The position numbers and the translations under genes were made by a program. The notes under the pieces are model-generated. The model worked only from the letters and a program-made list of their open reading frames with translations. It did no database searches and had not been told where the DNA came from. From NCBI GenBank assembly GCA_035487355.1, contig DATHMF010000022.1:140550-204549 (forward strand): a DNA stretch of 64,000 bases. The letters are read 5' to 3'. Shown here in pieces: positions 16,357-26,047 of this stretch. Origin of the DNA: Terriglobales bacterium (GTDB taxonomy: Bacteria > Acidobacteriota > Terriglobia > Terriglobales > Acidobacteriaceae). Numbering within the stretch: the first letter of the stretch is position 1; each line of letters starts with the position of its first letter.

Positions 16357-17223
16357 ATGAAACCGTATTTCCGTGCTCTACCGTTTTTCTGCACGCTGTT
16401 GGCTACTGTAGCCTTCGCGGCTGAGCCCAAGGTGATTCCCCTCTGGCCGGGTGTTGCGCCGGGATCGGAAAACTCGAAGTACGAAGAGACCCAGATTACA
16501 GTGCAGGATGGAACCAAGCGCATCAGCAATGTGACGCATCCTACGCTGACCGCTTTTCTTCCGGATGCCGCAACCGCTAACGGCACCGCCGTGATTATTT
16601 GCCCGGGTGGAGGTTTTCGCTGGCTGTCTTTTGACCACGAAGGAGCCGAGTTGGCGCGCTGGCTGAATTCGATTGGTGTGACGGCGTTCGTCCTCAAGTA
16701 CCGGGTCATGCGCACCGGGGATGAAGATGAAAAAGATCCTGCCAAGGCGGCAGAGCGCAAGAAGGCAGTCATCCCCCTGGCCATCGCCGACGGCCAACAG
16801 GCGGTGCGGCTGGTGCGCGCGCACGCTTCAGAGTGGAGCATCGCGCGCGACCGAATCGTGCTCCTCGGTTTCTCGGCGGGCGGATATGTTGCCGCCGGTG
16901 CGACAGTGCAGCACGACGCCGAGAGCCGTCCGAATTTCGCGGCGTTTCTCTACCCCGGCACCCCCGACGACCTCACCGCTCCTGCGGACGCGCCGCCGCT
17001 ATTCATGGTACAAGCCGATGACGATAAGACCGTGCCGCCGCTCGAGCACAGCATTCATTTATATGAAGCCTGGAAAAAGGCAGGAATCTCAGCCGAGCTG
17101 CACATTTATTCCCGTGGTGGCCACGGATTCGGTATGCACAAGAAGGGCCTGCCCGTAGACACCTGGCCCGACCGGTTTCGCGATTGGCTTGACTTGCAGG
17201 GCTTGCTGAAGCCGGCCCACTAG
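16357..17223 (+). CDS. Secreted alpha/beta hydrolase (esterase/xylanase-esterase-like)
   Basis: A 288-residue protein with signal peptide PYFRALPFFCTLLATVAFAAEP. The alpha/beta-hydrolase core shows the oxyanion region ICPGGGFRWLSFDHEG, the nucleophile elbow GFSAGG (S173), the acid D in VQADDDKTVP and the catalytic H in SRGGHGFGMH. The motif order is that of carbohydrate esterase/BD-FAE-like hydrolases; VIPLWPGVAPGSE at the mature N-terminus is typical of that group. It probably removes acyl groups from plant polysaccharides in the periplasm or outside the cell. It lies 26 bases after the TrmJ-like gene and may be co-transcribed, though functions differ. Confidence 0.88.
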   Translation: MKPYFRALPFFCTLLATVAFAAEPKVIPLWPGVAPGSENSKYEETQITVQDGTKRISNVTHPTLTAFLPDAATANGTAVIICPGGGFRWLSFDHEGAELARWLNSIGVTAFVLKYRVMRTGDEDEKDPAKAAERKKAVIPLAIADGQQAVRLVRAHASEWSIARDRIVLLGFSAGGYVAAGATVQHDAESRPNFAAFLYPGTPDDLTAPADAPPLFMVQADDDKTVPPLEHSIHLYEAWKKAGISAELHIYSRGGHGFGMHKKGLPVDTWPDRFRDWLDLQGLLKPAH

Positions 17224-17785
17224 GGCTGTTTCCCGCAAAACTCTTAGCCATGGGTGAGCGAAACGACAAGTGATATCACAGTGATATCAAACCCTGATTT
17301 CCCGCACATTGTGTGTCATCATTCTTGTCAGCATTTCAGAATGTCGGATTTATCGATGCCCGCAAAAGTTATGTCCTATTGCGTCGCCTGCGGCGCACGG
17401 TGGGAGCCCCCCGGCTTTAGCCAGGGGGTAAGGTTCTTAGAATTTTGGGCTTGAGTCCCGGCTTTTTTGGGTAGGGACATTTATTTATGCACGCATCAAT
17501 AACCCCTGTCTTTGAAAATCAGAAAACAAGTACTCAGTCTCGATACCGGCACTCAGAACAAGGGCTGCAATATGCAGCTTTTGAGAACGCCGCCTGATAC
17601 CCGGCCTGACTCAGCTAGTGCCCGCCGCAGCCACGACTTTCCCCAGTAAATACGCGGCGATCATGCTGTTTCAGAGGTTCAAACTACTTGCTAGCAAGTG
17701 GGGGAGGGGGGCGACTTTGCGGTACAAGTCAGACCTTACTAGAAAAGTAACTGGCCCAGAAAAAGCAACCGCAAAAGTCCTTCGC
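17224..17785. other. Intergenic region with repeats, no convincing gene
   Basis: GTGATATCA occurs twice, two bases apart (17270-17278, 17281-17289). Around 17373-17455 are GC-rich palindromes (GCGTCGCCTGCGGCGC, CCCCCCGGCTTTAGCCAGGGGG) of the kind seen near 12970. Short ORFs here lack ribosome-binding sites and convincing composition. Confidence 0.5.
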
Positions 17786-18412
17786 TCACGACGCCAGGCA
17801 GAAGGCCACAATCGTATTCCCGCTCAGGCCGCTAGTTTGCTCTATTTCCTGTGCCAAGGCAGATTCCAGATCATTAGGGTCGGGATGCATCTCGCAGGCT
17901 GCAATTTCCTCGTCTGTCGCTCCTCGGAAGCAAAGTTCGCAAACACCTAATCCAGATTCCGAGCGCACCGGCGGTCCAAAAACCCGGCAGGTCATAGGCC
18001 GCGCTTCGTAGAGTTCACAGGTTCCCGTTTGAGGATCGAGAGCGGGGCAAGGTTCGTTATCTGCAAATTCAAAGAACTTTTCTGCAGCCCCGCCGCTCTT
18101 ATGCAAGTCGCCCTCATACAACAAGCCTGTCACCGGATCGCCGGGGAATTCAGGTGACAACCGCGCGACGGATTCGCGTGCGCGTTCTCGCACTCGGGCG
18201 GCACGTTCAGGTGCCTGCTTCTCAAGATCGTGGAGTCCTTGCTGCAGCCGGGCAGCGTCGAGCTGGTTGATAGGAAAGGGACCTATACAGCACTGCGTGC
18301 AACCGGGACGACAGACAAGCCAATGGCCGCTTCTCCGGGTGGCATCGGCAAGCGCCGAATCCACGATTTGGACCAAGGTATGGTCCCGAGTTGGACGAGC
18401 GCCAACCTGCAT
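17786..18412 (-). CDS. YkgJ-family cysteine cluster protein
   Basis: A 208-residue protein from ATG 18412. The family signature is present: CRPGCTQCCIGPFPI (C-x3-C-x2-CC) near residue 34, then CPALDPQTGTCELYEARPMTCRVFGPP near 120-148. Later Cys (CELCF, AACEMHP, FCLAS) match the extended zinc/iron-chelating cluster proteins (UPF0153/CxxCxxCC). The role of this family is not settled; a metal-site or Fe-S chaperone function has been suggested. Cytoplasmic; single gene. Confidence 0.85.
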   Translation of the reverse strand: MQVGARPTRDHTLVQIVDSALADATRRSGHWLVCRPGCTQCCIGPFPINQLDAARLQQGLHDLEKQAPERAARVRERARESVARLSPEFPGDPVTGLLYEGDLHKSGGAAEKFFEFADNEPCPALDPQTGTCELYEARPMTCRVFGPPVRSESGLGVCELCFRGATDEEIAACEMHPDPNDLESALAQEIEQTSGLSGNTIVAFCLAS

Positions 18413-18583
18413 TTAAAGAGGATACTGCATCGAAGGATATCAGCAGAATGAAAAAGCACACGAGTTTCATCCGCCAGCGCGCCGCATATTAGAATTTGGA
18501 GATTGGCGAGCATACCTGGGAGCTACTTTGATCCATAAGACTTCGATCAATAAAACTTTTGATCAACAAAACTTGGGCGTCCA

Positions 18584-19747
18584 TTGATCCAAAAATTTGA
18601 TGCTTTAGTTCTCGGCGCCGGGGCCGCAGGATTGATGTGTGCCATCGAGGCCGGCAAACGTGGACGCCGCGTTGCCGTGCTGGAGCACGCCGATCGCATT
18701 GGCAAGAAGATACTCATCTCCGGTGGCGGCCGCTGCAATTTCACTAACATTGATTGCAAGCCGGAGAACTTTATCTCCGCCAACCCGCACTTCGCAAAAT
18801 CTGCATTGGCCCGCTATACGCCCTCAGATTTCATCGCGCTGCTCGAAAAACATCGCATCCCCTACCACGAGAAGACCCTCGGACAGCTTTTCTGTGACCA
18901 CTCAGCCCACGATGTAACTGACATGCTCGAAGCCGAGTGTCGCCAGGCGGGAGTCCAGGTTTTTACCAACAGCAAAATCCGTGAGGTGCAACGCACGGAT
19001 GAATTTGTGGTGCGCACAGAAACCGCCGAATTTCGTGCAGCGGTTTTGGTGATTGCGACTGGTGGGCTGTCCATTCCGAAAATCGGTGCTACTACGTTAG
19101 GTTATGACCTGGCACGCCAATTCCACTTGAAGATCCAGCCAACCAGGCCAGCACTTGTGCCGCTGGTGCTTGGAAGTGAAGATCAAAGCCGCTATTGCGA
19201 TCTGACCGGTGTTTCAGCAGAGGTGATTGCCACCAGCGACCATCATTCATTCCGGGAGAAGATGTTGATCACGCACAAGGGATTGAGTGGGCCGGCAATT
19301 CTGCAAATCTCCTCGTATTGGAATGCAGGCAAGCCGATCCAGATTGACTTGGCGCCCGAGCGCGATGTTACGGCTGCGATTCGCGAAGCCAGGACCAGAA
19401 ATCTCACCGCGGCGCGCTCTGCTTTTCAGCAAGTGCTGCCGAACCGGATGGCGGCGCGTTGGCTTGAGCTGCACGCACCTTCCACGTGGAGCAATCAGGC
19501 GCTCGCGCAACTTGAGCAGCAGGTGCACGAATGGAAGGTCACGCCCGCAGACACAGAAGGCTATGCCAAGGCCGAGGTCACGGCCGGCGGAATAGATACG
19601 GATGAGTTATCCGCTAAGACGATGGAAAGCCGAAAGGTACCAGGACTGTTTTTTATCGGCGAAGTGGTAGATGTCACCGGCCATCTCGGCGGCTTCAACT
19701 TCCAATGGGCCTGGGCCTCGGGCGCGGCGGCGGGCAGAGCGCTATGA
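18584..19747 (+). CDS. HI0933/YhiN-family FAD-dependent oxidoreductase
   Basis: 387 residues from TTG 18584. The Rossmann dinucleotide motif is VLGAGAAGLMCAIEAGKRGRRVAVLEH. The family-defining GKKILISGGGRCNFTN follows, and the second FAD contact is ATGGLSIPKIGATTLGYDLA. The C-terminal GETVDV-type motif reads FIGEVVDVTGHLGGFNFQWAWASG, near the chain end. Length and motif order fit the HI0933 flavoproteins (also called aminoacetone oxidase-like), whose substrate is unknown. It converges on a DUF4239 membrane gene with a 12-base gap. Confidence 0.92.
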   Translation: MIQKFDALVLGAGAAGLMCAIEAGKRGRRVAVLEHADRIGKKILISGGGRCNFTNIDCKPENFISANPHFAKSALARYTPSDFIALLEKHRIPYHEKTLGQLFCDHSAHDVTDMLEAECRQAGVQVFTNSKIREVQRTDEFVVRTETAEFRAAVLVIATGGLSIPKIGATTLGYDLARQFHLKIQPTRPALVPLVLGSEDQSRYCDLTGVSAEVIATSDHHSFREKMLITHKGLSGPAILQISSYWNAGKPIQIDLAPERDVTAAIREARTRNLTAARSAFQQVLPNRMAARWLELHAPSTWSNQALAQLEQQVHEWKVTPADTEGYAKAEVTAGGIDTDELSAKTMESRKVPGLFFIGEVVDVTGHLGGFNFQWAWASGAAAGRAL

Positions 19748-19758
19748 AAGGGATCGCT

Positions 19759-20550
19759 TCAATGTGCAGCCTGGAACGAGGGTTTAATAGATCCATTGAG
19801 ATCAGATTGCACTCTTTCCAGGCTTTGATGGCCAACCAGGATCAGCCCCCTGCGCGGAGCATCCAGGTCCGCAATGAGTGCCATAACAATGGAGATCATC
19901 AGCGGCGTGACCAACATCGACAACAGGAACCTTTTCCGGTGGCTGTAGCCGGAGGTCAAACATGCCAAAAGAGAGATGAACGCAAGCATAAACCAGATGG
20001 CGCCAGGCACGCGGTTCTCCCGGGCAGCAAGGCTCTCTTCACTCAAATCAATCATCTGGTTCAGTGACTGGATATACACGCTGGTGATGGCGTTCGGGGT
20101 TGACTGCGCGACCGGCAGCACCTGTTGCCATAATGCGTCTTGTAGCTGCTTCGATCGCGCTTGAGCCGCTTCTAATTCTTTTGTGTCCAGTGCGGCTACA
20201 AAAAACTTCAAACGGGCATCGGCATATTGCGCAAGCAGCTCCTGCGACTTGCTGCGGACCGGCTCAGACAGCATTTGCGCTCGCAGGCTCGCCGTCCCGA
20301 TGGCGTTGGCTTCCTGGACCACTAACTGTTTACGCAGATCAAAACGGGTCAGCGACATGGGAAGCATAAAGCCAAGCAGAAGACTCAGCAGCACCACAAT
20401 GCCGTCTCGCGCGCCCACGATCTGGCCATGGAATTTATCATCCACCTCCACCTTGGAGCGAAATCTCAGCCGGAATCCTGTCTCCTCCACGGCCAGCAGA
20501 AGCACAAACAGAGAGATGAAAAACCACACAGGATAATCTACAAGTCCCAT
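19759..20550 (-). CDS. DUF4239 (bestrophin-like) membrane protein
   Basis: A 263-residue membrane protein. Hydrophobic segments lie at about 7-22 and 48-64 at the N-terminus (ARDGIVVLLSLLLGFMLPMSL) and two at about 188-235 (FMLAFISLLACLTSGY, LLSMLVTPLMISIVMALIADLD). Between the pairs is a helical region starting LRKQLVVQEANAIGTASLRAQ. The motif E-A-N-A-I-G-T and the four-TM layout match DUF4239, related by fold to bestrophin anion channels. No function is established in bacteria. Single gene. Confidence 0.82.
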   Translation of the reverse strand: MGLVDYPVWFFISLFVLLLAVEETGFRLRFRSKVEVDDKFHGQIVGARDGIVVLLSLLLGFMLPMSLTRFDLRKQLVVQEANAIGTASLRAQMLSEPVRSKSQELLAQYADARLKFFVAALDTKELEAAQARSKQLQDALWQQVLPVAQSTPNAITSVYIQSLNQMIDLSEESLAARENRVPGAIWFMLAFISLLACLTSGYSHRKRFLLSMLVTPLMISIVMALIADLDAPRRGLILVGHQSLERVQSDLNGSIKPSFQAAH

Positions 20551-20687
20551 TACAGAGGCGCCTTTTCCGGAGCTGCTACCGCGTGCATACGCGGGTAGCT
20601 ATCCTATCGCATAGCCCTGTATTTTCGGATAAATTTTTATGAAACAGTGCGGTTTCTGATCTAAGCTTCTGTCCAAGGGCTTATAGG

Positions 20688-21137
20688 ATGGATTTCTCTG
20701 ACCAATGGTGGAGATATGCGCTCGGTGGTGTCCTCTTCACTATGGGAATCTACGGCTGTTTGGTTCCCAAGAGGAGGTTGTTCAAAATCGGGAGTGCGCG
20801 TCCTCCATGTTTCGCGAGGCCTTTGCCCCGTTGGGTCGCAACGCTGATGTCCGCGAGTGTTGCGGTCATCGGCTTATTCGTGGCCGCCTATAAGATCATT
20901 GAGCACAGGTTCTCAGATGCAGCGGCAACTCGTATGCTGCTCGTGGTTGCGATTTTGGGTGTGTCTTCCTACGGGCTGGTCCACTTGTATACCGGAATCA
21001 ATGCCCGCCCAAAATCCGGTGTCGAATCCTTTCTCGCCGAGACCCAGGAGTACCGGTCGAGAGCGTTGATCAATGCTTTCGGGTCCCTGGTCATCGTGTT
21101 GTTTCTGGTTTACCTGGTGATCGCCTGGCCTTCGTAA
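20688..21137 (+). CDS. Four-TM hypothetical membrane protein
   Basis: A 149-residue protein. Predicted membrane segments lie at about 10-26 (YALGGVLFTMGIYGCL), 49-68 (ATLMSASVAVIGLFVAAYKI), 81-101 (MLLVVAILGVSSYGLVHLY) and 128-147 (INAFGSLVIVLFLVYLVIAWP). A basic loop (PKRRLFKIGSARPP) sits between the first two. No conserved family is recognised. It diverges from the DUF4239 gene with 137 bases between starts. Confidence 0.6.
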   Translation: MDFSDQWWRYALGGVLFTMGIYGCLVPKRRLFKIGSARPPCFARPLPRWVATLMSASVAVIGLFVAAYKIIEHRFSDAAATRMLLVVAILGVSSYGLVHLYTGINARPKSGVESFLAETQEYRSRALINAFGSLVIVLFLVYLVIAWPS

Positions 21138-21760
21138 TACCCTTCAGAAAACAACTGCCGGCCTGATACGAAACCATCTCTAAATGCACCATCTAGGTAG
21201 GAGAACAAAGCAGAGATGGATGAACCAATCCAATCTCGCAGGGAGGCAGACGTGCAATCTCGAAGCGAAGCAATCGATCGAAATCTGCAAGCTCGAAATG
21301 CTGAGAGAGAAAAAGCCATCAAGGCGCTCAGCGCAGAAATTATGGATGCGTATGGACTGTGCCGTCCATTAAGCAGAGATACGGGTTCTGCAGACCGAGG
21401 CTGACATTTGCCACGGCTCCAAAGGCTTGTGCTCCTTTAACTCGCACAAGACGAGACCGGGCAGTTCTTTCCCGACCTTCCAACCCCCCTGGCTTGCCGC
21501 AAAACCAAGGCGGATTTTTCCTGCTTAACGCAAGATTATTTGAGAAATTGCGGCTAAAAATCCGTTTTGGCACCTGTTCCGTACTGGTATTTTAATAATG
21601 TCCACAGATAGTAACCCCCCGCGCTGGTTAGAAAATCTCCGAGCGTTTTGTGATAGTTAGGGTAAAATCTTTGATTCACTGAAGAAATCAGAACGTGTGT
21701 AACTGCGGTTTGCTCTCAGGAGTAAGCCTGTATGAGCTGTCGTAATCATAAGGAGAGTCT
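21138..21760. other. Intergenic region with inverted repeat; no secure gene
   Basis: A possible 62-codon ORF at 21216-21404 (hydrophilic, Arg/Glu-rich) has only a distant TAGGAG. An opposing ORF at 21340-21573 overlaps it; neither is convincing. CGGATTTTT (21511-21519) and AAAAATCCG (21556-21564) form a stem that extends through CCAA/TTGG, suggesting a structured RNA or repeat. The last 150 bases would hold the promoter and leader of the TonB-dependent receptor. Confidence 0.45.
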
Positions 21761-24700
21761 ATGAAACTTTGCAATTTGCTGGGCAATGTTGCTCTGGGGT
21801 TGTTGCTGCTTACGGGCATGGGCTATGCACAGGGAGTGGGTGCCTCGGGTGACATCACCGGCACCGTAACTGACCCTTCTGGCGCAGTTCTGACCAACGC
21901 GACCGTAACCGCAACCGAAGCGGAGAAAGGCATCAAGCGCACCGCCAGCCCCAACAGCACAGGCCAATATCGCCTGGCCGGGCTTTCACCGGCAATTTAC
22001 GACGTGAGCGTGACTGCGAGCGGATTCCAGGGGCAGGTAGAGAAAGGCATTGTAGTTAACGTTGGCGAAACCGTGGTCCTGGATTTTCACCTGAAGGTCT
22101 CGACTGCGGGAGAGTCCGTAGAAGTGACTACGGAACCTCCGGTAGTGGAAACCGAACGAGGGCACCAGGCAGACACGGTAAACCAGCAACTCATTACCGA
22201 CCTGCCGATTGACCGCCGCGACTATCTTACTTATACCTTGCTGATGCCGGGCGTGAATGATTCCACCCGGTTGGCTTCAGACCACGAATTTCGCGTAAAA
22301 CAGACACCGCAAAGCGGACTCTCTTTCTACGGAAGCAATGGCCGCGGTAACACCGTAACCATAGATGGCGGTGAAGCCAATGATGACGCCGGCGGAGTGC
22401 GTCTGACCCTGAGCCAGGATGCCGTCAAGGAATTCCAAATTAATCGCAGCAATTATTCGGCGGAATTGGGATCGGCCTCGGGCGCCAGCATCAACATTGT
22501 TTCCCAGTCCGGCACGAACAACCTGCATGGCAGCCTTTATGGTTTCTTCCGCAATGATATGTTCGATGCCCGTGACCGCTTTGCCATAAGCAGCGCCCTG
22601 AAGCCCGGCCAGTTGTCGGCGGCCACCGGGTTTTCGACCACTGCTGTAGGCAAGCCAGTCAAAGAATCATTGAACCGGCAGCAATTCGGCGCAACCCTGG
22701 GCTTCCCTCTTCAAAAAGACAAAAGCTTCGTATTCCTGTCTTTTGAAGGCCTGCGCGATCATAGGCAGACCGCGGTCCCGCTGCTGACCAATTCGGGTAT
22801 TTTTGCTCCCGATAACGGGGTGCTGACTCAGAATAATCAGATAGCGATCATAAACGGACTGTCTGCCGAAGGCGGCACCCCAGTTCCCTGCCTCACCGGT
22901 CAGCCTGCACTGCCCGCTGCCGTTTGCGCGGGGATCTTGCAGAACGTTTTGACCATCAATCCGGCCACGAGTCCGCGAAATAGTTTTCTCGTGAACCAGT
23001 TTGAAACCAACGGTGGAGTGTTTCCCTTTAACACGGAAGAGTATCTTGCCTCCGGGCGATGGGACCATCAATTCAGCGATCGCAACCTGCTTTATTTGCG
23101 CTACAGCTATGGCCGCGACCGCGAAGCCAATCCCGATGTGACCTCTCTGACCGGCATTTCGCGGGGCAGCGGTGTCCGTTCGCTTGACCATACCCTGCAG
23201 GCGGCCTGGTTCCACCAGTTTAGCCCGAATACTTTGAATGAAGCCCGGGCTCAGGCGAGTTACTCTAACTTTAACGTAATTCCCAATGTAAATGGTGGAC
23301 CTGGTTTCGATCTTCCTGGCTACGCCAGCCTGGGAACTAACATCTTTCTGGCCAGCCTTACCATCATGCGCCGCTACGAGTTTGCCGATAACGTCACCAT
23401 GATTCGTGGCAACCACACCATGAAGTTTGGTGCTTACGAGCTGCTCCGCGGCAACCATACCGAGTCACACACCTTCTTGCCTGGGCGTTTCCAATTTAGC
23501 CAGCTTCCCGGCGGCATTCTCAGCCCCTGCCTGCAGGTTCCGGCAGCTTGCGGACTCGTCGGCGTGAACCCGGCCACGCTCAACGGTTTGCAATCGTTTT
23601 CCTTTGGGCTGCCGTCGTTCTATCAGCAGGGTTTTGTTGATCCTGCTATCGGTCCCATTGACGCGAACACGCGGCCGCTCACTGCCTTCTACTGGCAAGA
23701 TACATGGAAGGCTTTTCCCAACGTTACCTTTAACTTTGGCCTGCGCTATGAGGTTGATAAGCAATACGGGACGGTAAGTACGGATAAAGATAATTTTGCT
23801 CCCCGGTTTTCGTTTGCCTGGGATCCGTTCAGCGACCACAAGACGGTCATCCGCGCAGGATATGGAATTTTCTACTCTCCCGTTTATTACCAGATTCCCA
23901 ACGTGGCCAAGACCCTGGGCAACATCAATAACCACCGGCAGATTGCCAATTTGCTGATCCCGCTCACCGGTGCTCCCGGAAATCCCGCGCTCACCTCGGC
24001 AGCCGTCTTCCAGACTTTGTTTGCACAAGGTGTGTTTGGCTGTACGAACGCGGTGGCTCCCAATCAGGCTTGCATTACACCCGCCATGTTGGCCCAGTTT
24101 GGCATCAGCACGAGCAATACAGGGCCGCTTCCGCCGCTTACCGTACTTTTCTCTGCCCAGCCCAACTACCCGAGTCCTTACTCGCAGCAGGCTTCACTCG
24201 GAGTCGAGCGTGAGCTTCTCCCCGGGCTTTCCGTTTCCGCCAGCTACATCTACGTTCACACCATCCAGCTTCCGGTTGCGATTGATACCAACCTGCTGCC
24301 CGCGCCGCTCGTCAGCCGAACCTTGGGCAATGGCCAGATGGTCACCTTCCGCAACTGGGGAGCGCCGCAATGCGCGGTGGCGGTGAATAACCCTTGTTTC
24401 GCCAATCCCGTGATTCTGCAGAACAACGTCTACTCCTCGCTGGGGTCGGCGGGTTACAACGGCGGTATTTTGGAAATCAAAAAACGCTTCAGTCATCACT
24501 TCACCATGATGGCGAATTACACCTACAGCAAGGGAATTGATACCACAACCGATTTCAACAGCGATTTTTCGCCGTTTGACGAGACCGGCAGCATGCGCCC
24601 GGAGCGCTCTGTTTCTGACTTTGATCAGCGGCACAAGCTGGTGGTTGCCGGCGTCCTTGAGACCCCATGGAAGAACGACTGCGCTGACCTGGCGGACTGC

Positions 24701-25126
24701 ATCTTCGGCGGATTCTCGATTGCGCCGATTGTCCGCTACAACAGTTCGCACCCTTTCAATCTGCTGGCGGGAGCGGATGTGAACAATGATCGCCATCCTA
24801 CCAACGATCGTCCCATTGGCGCGCCGCGCAACAGCGGCATCGGTCCCGACTTCCTGACCTTTGACATGCGCATCGCGCGGCGCATCCCGCTAGGAGAAAG
24901 ATTCGCGGTTCAGTTGATTGCTGAAGGGTTCAATCTCTTCAACCGCTCAAACTTCGCCAGCGTAAACAACACCGTGGGCCCGAGCTTTAGCACGGTCCCC
25001 ACATTTACCACCTTTAACGTTCAAGGCAGCAAATCTCTGTCGCCCACCACACCTCTGGGCTTCACTTCATTGCAGCCATTGGATGGCTGGCGCCAACTGC
25101 AGTTTGGCGTGCGCTTGACCTTCTAA
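21761..25126 (+). CDS. Oar-like TonB-dependent receptor with carboxypeptidase-regulatory domain
   Basis: A 1121-residue outer-membrane protein with AAGGAGAG eight bases before ATG. Signal peptide: residues 1-26. About 30-115 form a carboxypeptidase-regulatory-like beta-sandwich (GDITGTVTDPSGAVLTNATVTA...GQYRLAGLSPAIYDVSV). About 120-270 form a plug-like region (DYLTYTLLMPGVND, SFYGSNGRGNTVTIDGGEANDD, SGASINIVSQSGTNNLHGSLYGF). The rest is a large barrel ending in a C-terminal FGVRLTF, with the terminal Phe used for outer-membrane insertion. This architecture is expanded many-fold in Acidobacteria and is usually tied to uptake of oligosaccharides or to surface assembly. No clear TonB box is seen. 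A terminator follows. Confidence 0.92.
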   Translation: MKLCNLLGNVALGLLLLTGMGYAQGVGASGDITGTVTDPSGAVLTNATVTATEAEKGIKRTASPNSTGQYRLAGLSPAIYDVSVTASGFQGQVEKGIVVNVGETVVLDFHLKVSTAGESVEVTTEPPVVETERGHQADTVNQQLITDLPIDRRDYLTYTLLMPGVNDSTRLASDHEFRVKQTPQSGLSFYGSNGRGNTVTIDGGEANDDAGGVRLTLSQDAVKEFQINRSNYSAELGSASGASINIVSQSGTNNLHGSLYGFFRNDMFDARDRFAISSALKPGQLSAATGFSTTAVGKPVKESLNRQQFGATLGFPLQKDKSFVFLSFEGLRDHRQTAVPLLTNSGIFAPDNGVLTQNNQIAIINGLSAEGGTPVPCLTGQPALPAAVCAGILQNVLTINPATSPRNSFLVNQFETNGGVFPFNTEEYLASGRWDHQFSDRNLLYLRYSYGRDREANPDVTSLTGISRGSGVRSLDHTLQAAWFHQFSPNTLNEARAQASYSNFNVIPNVNGGPGFDLPGYASLGTNIFLASLTIMRRYEFADNVTMIRGNHTMKFGAYELLRGNHTESHTFLPGRFQFSQLPGGILSPCLQVPAACGLVGVNPATLNGLQSFSFGLPSFYQQGFVDPAIGPIDANTRPLTAFYWQDTWKAFPNVTFNFGLRYEVDKQYGTVSTDKDNFAPRFSFAWDPFSDHKTVIRAGYGIFYSPVYYQIPNVAKTLGNINNHRQIANLLIPLTGAPGNPALTSAAVFQTLFAQGVFGCTNAVAPNQACITPAMLAQFGISTSNTGPLPPLTVLFSAQPNYPSPYSQQASLGVERELLPGLSVSASYIYVHTIQLPVAIDTNLLPAPLVSRTLGNGQMVTFRNWGAPQCAVAVNNPCFANPVILQNNVYSSLGSAGYNGGILEIKKRFSHHFTMMANYTYSKGIDTTTDFNSDFSPFDETGSMRPERSVSDFDQRHKLVVAGVLETPWKNDCADLADCIFGGFSIAPIVRYNSSHPFNLLAGADVNNDRHPTNDRPIGAPRNSGIGPDFLTFDMRIARRIPLGERFAVQLIAEGFNLFNRSNFASVNNTVGPSFSTVPTFTTFNVQGSKSLSPTTPLGFTSLQPLDGWRQLQFGVRLTF

Positions 25127-25147
25127 GAAACTTTCTACCGATAAATC

Positions 25148-25180
25148 AAAGGGGGCTCGGTTTCCGGGCTCCCCTTTTCT
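25148..25180 (+). terminator. Rho-independent terminator
   Basis: Twenty-two bases after the receptor stop, AAAGGGG-GCTCGG pairs with CCGGGC-(t)-CCCCTTT around a 3-nt loop, with one G-U pair and one bulge, and TTTTCT follows. Because the opposite strand reads AAAGG on the far side, it may also serve the convergent gene. Confidence 0.8.
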
Positions 25181-25204
25181 AACAAGGTTGCTTTGCCGGA
25201 ACCC

Positions 25205-25765
25205 TTAGAACTTTGGGCAGCGAGTTGTTAGGAAGCAATAGTCTTCCCATGCCCGAATCGTGGTTGGTAGACACTCGTCTTCGTGTACGTAAACTAATAG
25301 GCCCAATTGGTGGAGCGGTCCGTTGTACTTCGGCATCTTTTTCTCGAGGGCCACCCTTGCTACTTGCTCCAGCCGCTTCGCGAAACCTGGCGGCTCGGCC
25401 TTTATTACTGCGTCAATTCGATCGAATGTACCCTTGTTTGTCCTCAAATACTGAATGTCTTTTATCCAAAACGCTTGAGCGGATGATGATTGAAGGTAGG
25501 TCATGTGCACAATCGCAACCCGTATCCCAAGCTTTTGCAATTCGTCGTTCCAATCTTCCCTCTTGCTGGAACCAGTCTCGCCACGAGCTAGGGCTTGCGC
25601 TACAGTATCTGTTGCGGGAAGATCCTGCCGCAATTTCGCTATCCGAGCAGCACAGTAATCCGTCTCTTGTGATAGCGCCGAAGTAAGCCCAATCAGCAAC
25701 AACGCTGCAAGCACCGCTCCTGATGTACACAATATGCAGATTCTATCAACAATACTTCCGCACAT
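25205..25765 (-). CDS. Secreted hypothetical protein
   Basis: 186 residues from ATG 25765, directly preceded by a strong AAGGAGG ribosome-binding site; ATG 25783 lies upstream of that site and is less likely. A signal peptide (ICILCTSGAVLAALLLIGLTSALS) is followed by a mature domain with an LQKLGIRVAIVHMTYLQS segment and paired Cys near the end (DECLP...EDYCFLTTRCPKF). No family is recognised. It converges on the TonB-dependent receptor gene. Confidence 0.6.
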   Translation of the reverse strand: MCGSIVDRICILCTSGAVLAALLLIGLTSALSQETDYCAARIAKLRQDLPATDTVAQALARGETGSSKREDWNDELQKLGIRVAIVHMTYLQSSSAQAFWIKDIQYLRTNKGTFDRIDAVIKAEPPGFAKRLEQVARVALEKKMPKYNGPLHQLGLLVYVHEDECLPTTIRAWEDYCFLTTRCPKF

Positions 25766-25989
25766 ATTTCCCTCCTTCCTCATCGAATACTCATTTTTCT
25801 CTCACATGCGCTGGGGGGAAACCTTCATGTAACATTGAGCCTCTACAATAACTGTTAGACGCCCATTGTGGGGCTACAGGCTATTAAAAGAATGTGTTCA
25901 AAGCTGATCCTCATCTTAAAATGAAAATCTGTTTTAAAAATGGAAAAGTAAGCCGGGTGGTGCGGGAATGCAATCGCCGGATAACCAAG

Positions 25990-26040
25990 CCTGCAACGAT
26001 AGGATGGGGTAGATCACTATTCTGTTAATTTGCCCGCAGC
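25990..26040 (+). repeat. 51-bp direct repeat, copy 1
   Basis: It begins CCTGCAACGAT and ends TTTGCCC(G/A)C(A/G)GC. It aligns without gaps to 26640-26690 with 9 mismatches by eye (about 82% identity). The two copies flank the DUF6968-like gene and a separate GC-rich repeat. Confidence 0.6.
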
Positions 26041-26047
26041 AACCATG

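Noticed and set aside
17254..17454. 66-codon plus-strand ORF
   Set aside because: It runs through the ATATCA repeats and GC-rich palindromes; composition is not protein-like.
21340..21573. 77-codon minus-strand ORF
   Set aside because: No ribosome-binding site and overlapping opposing ORF; may be a repeat rather than a gene.
22667..23458. Minus-strand ORF (263 codons)
   Set aside because: It lies wholly inside the TonB-dependent receptor gene and is a shadow.
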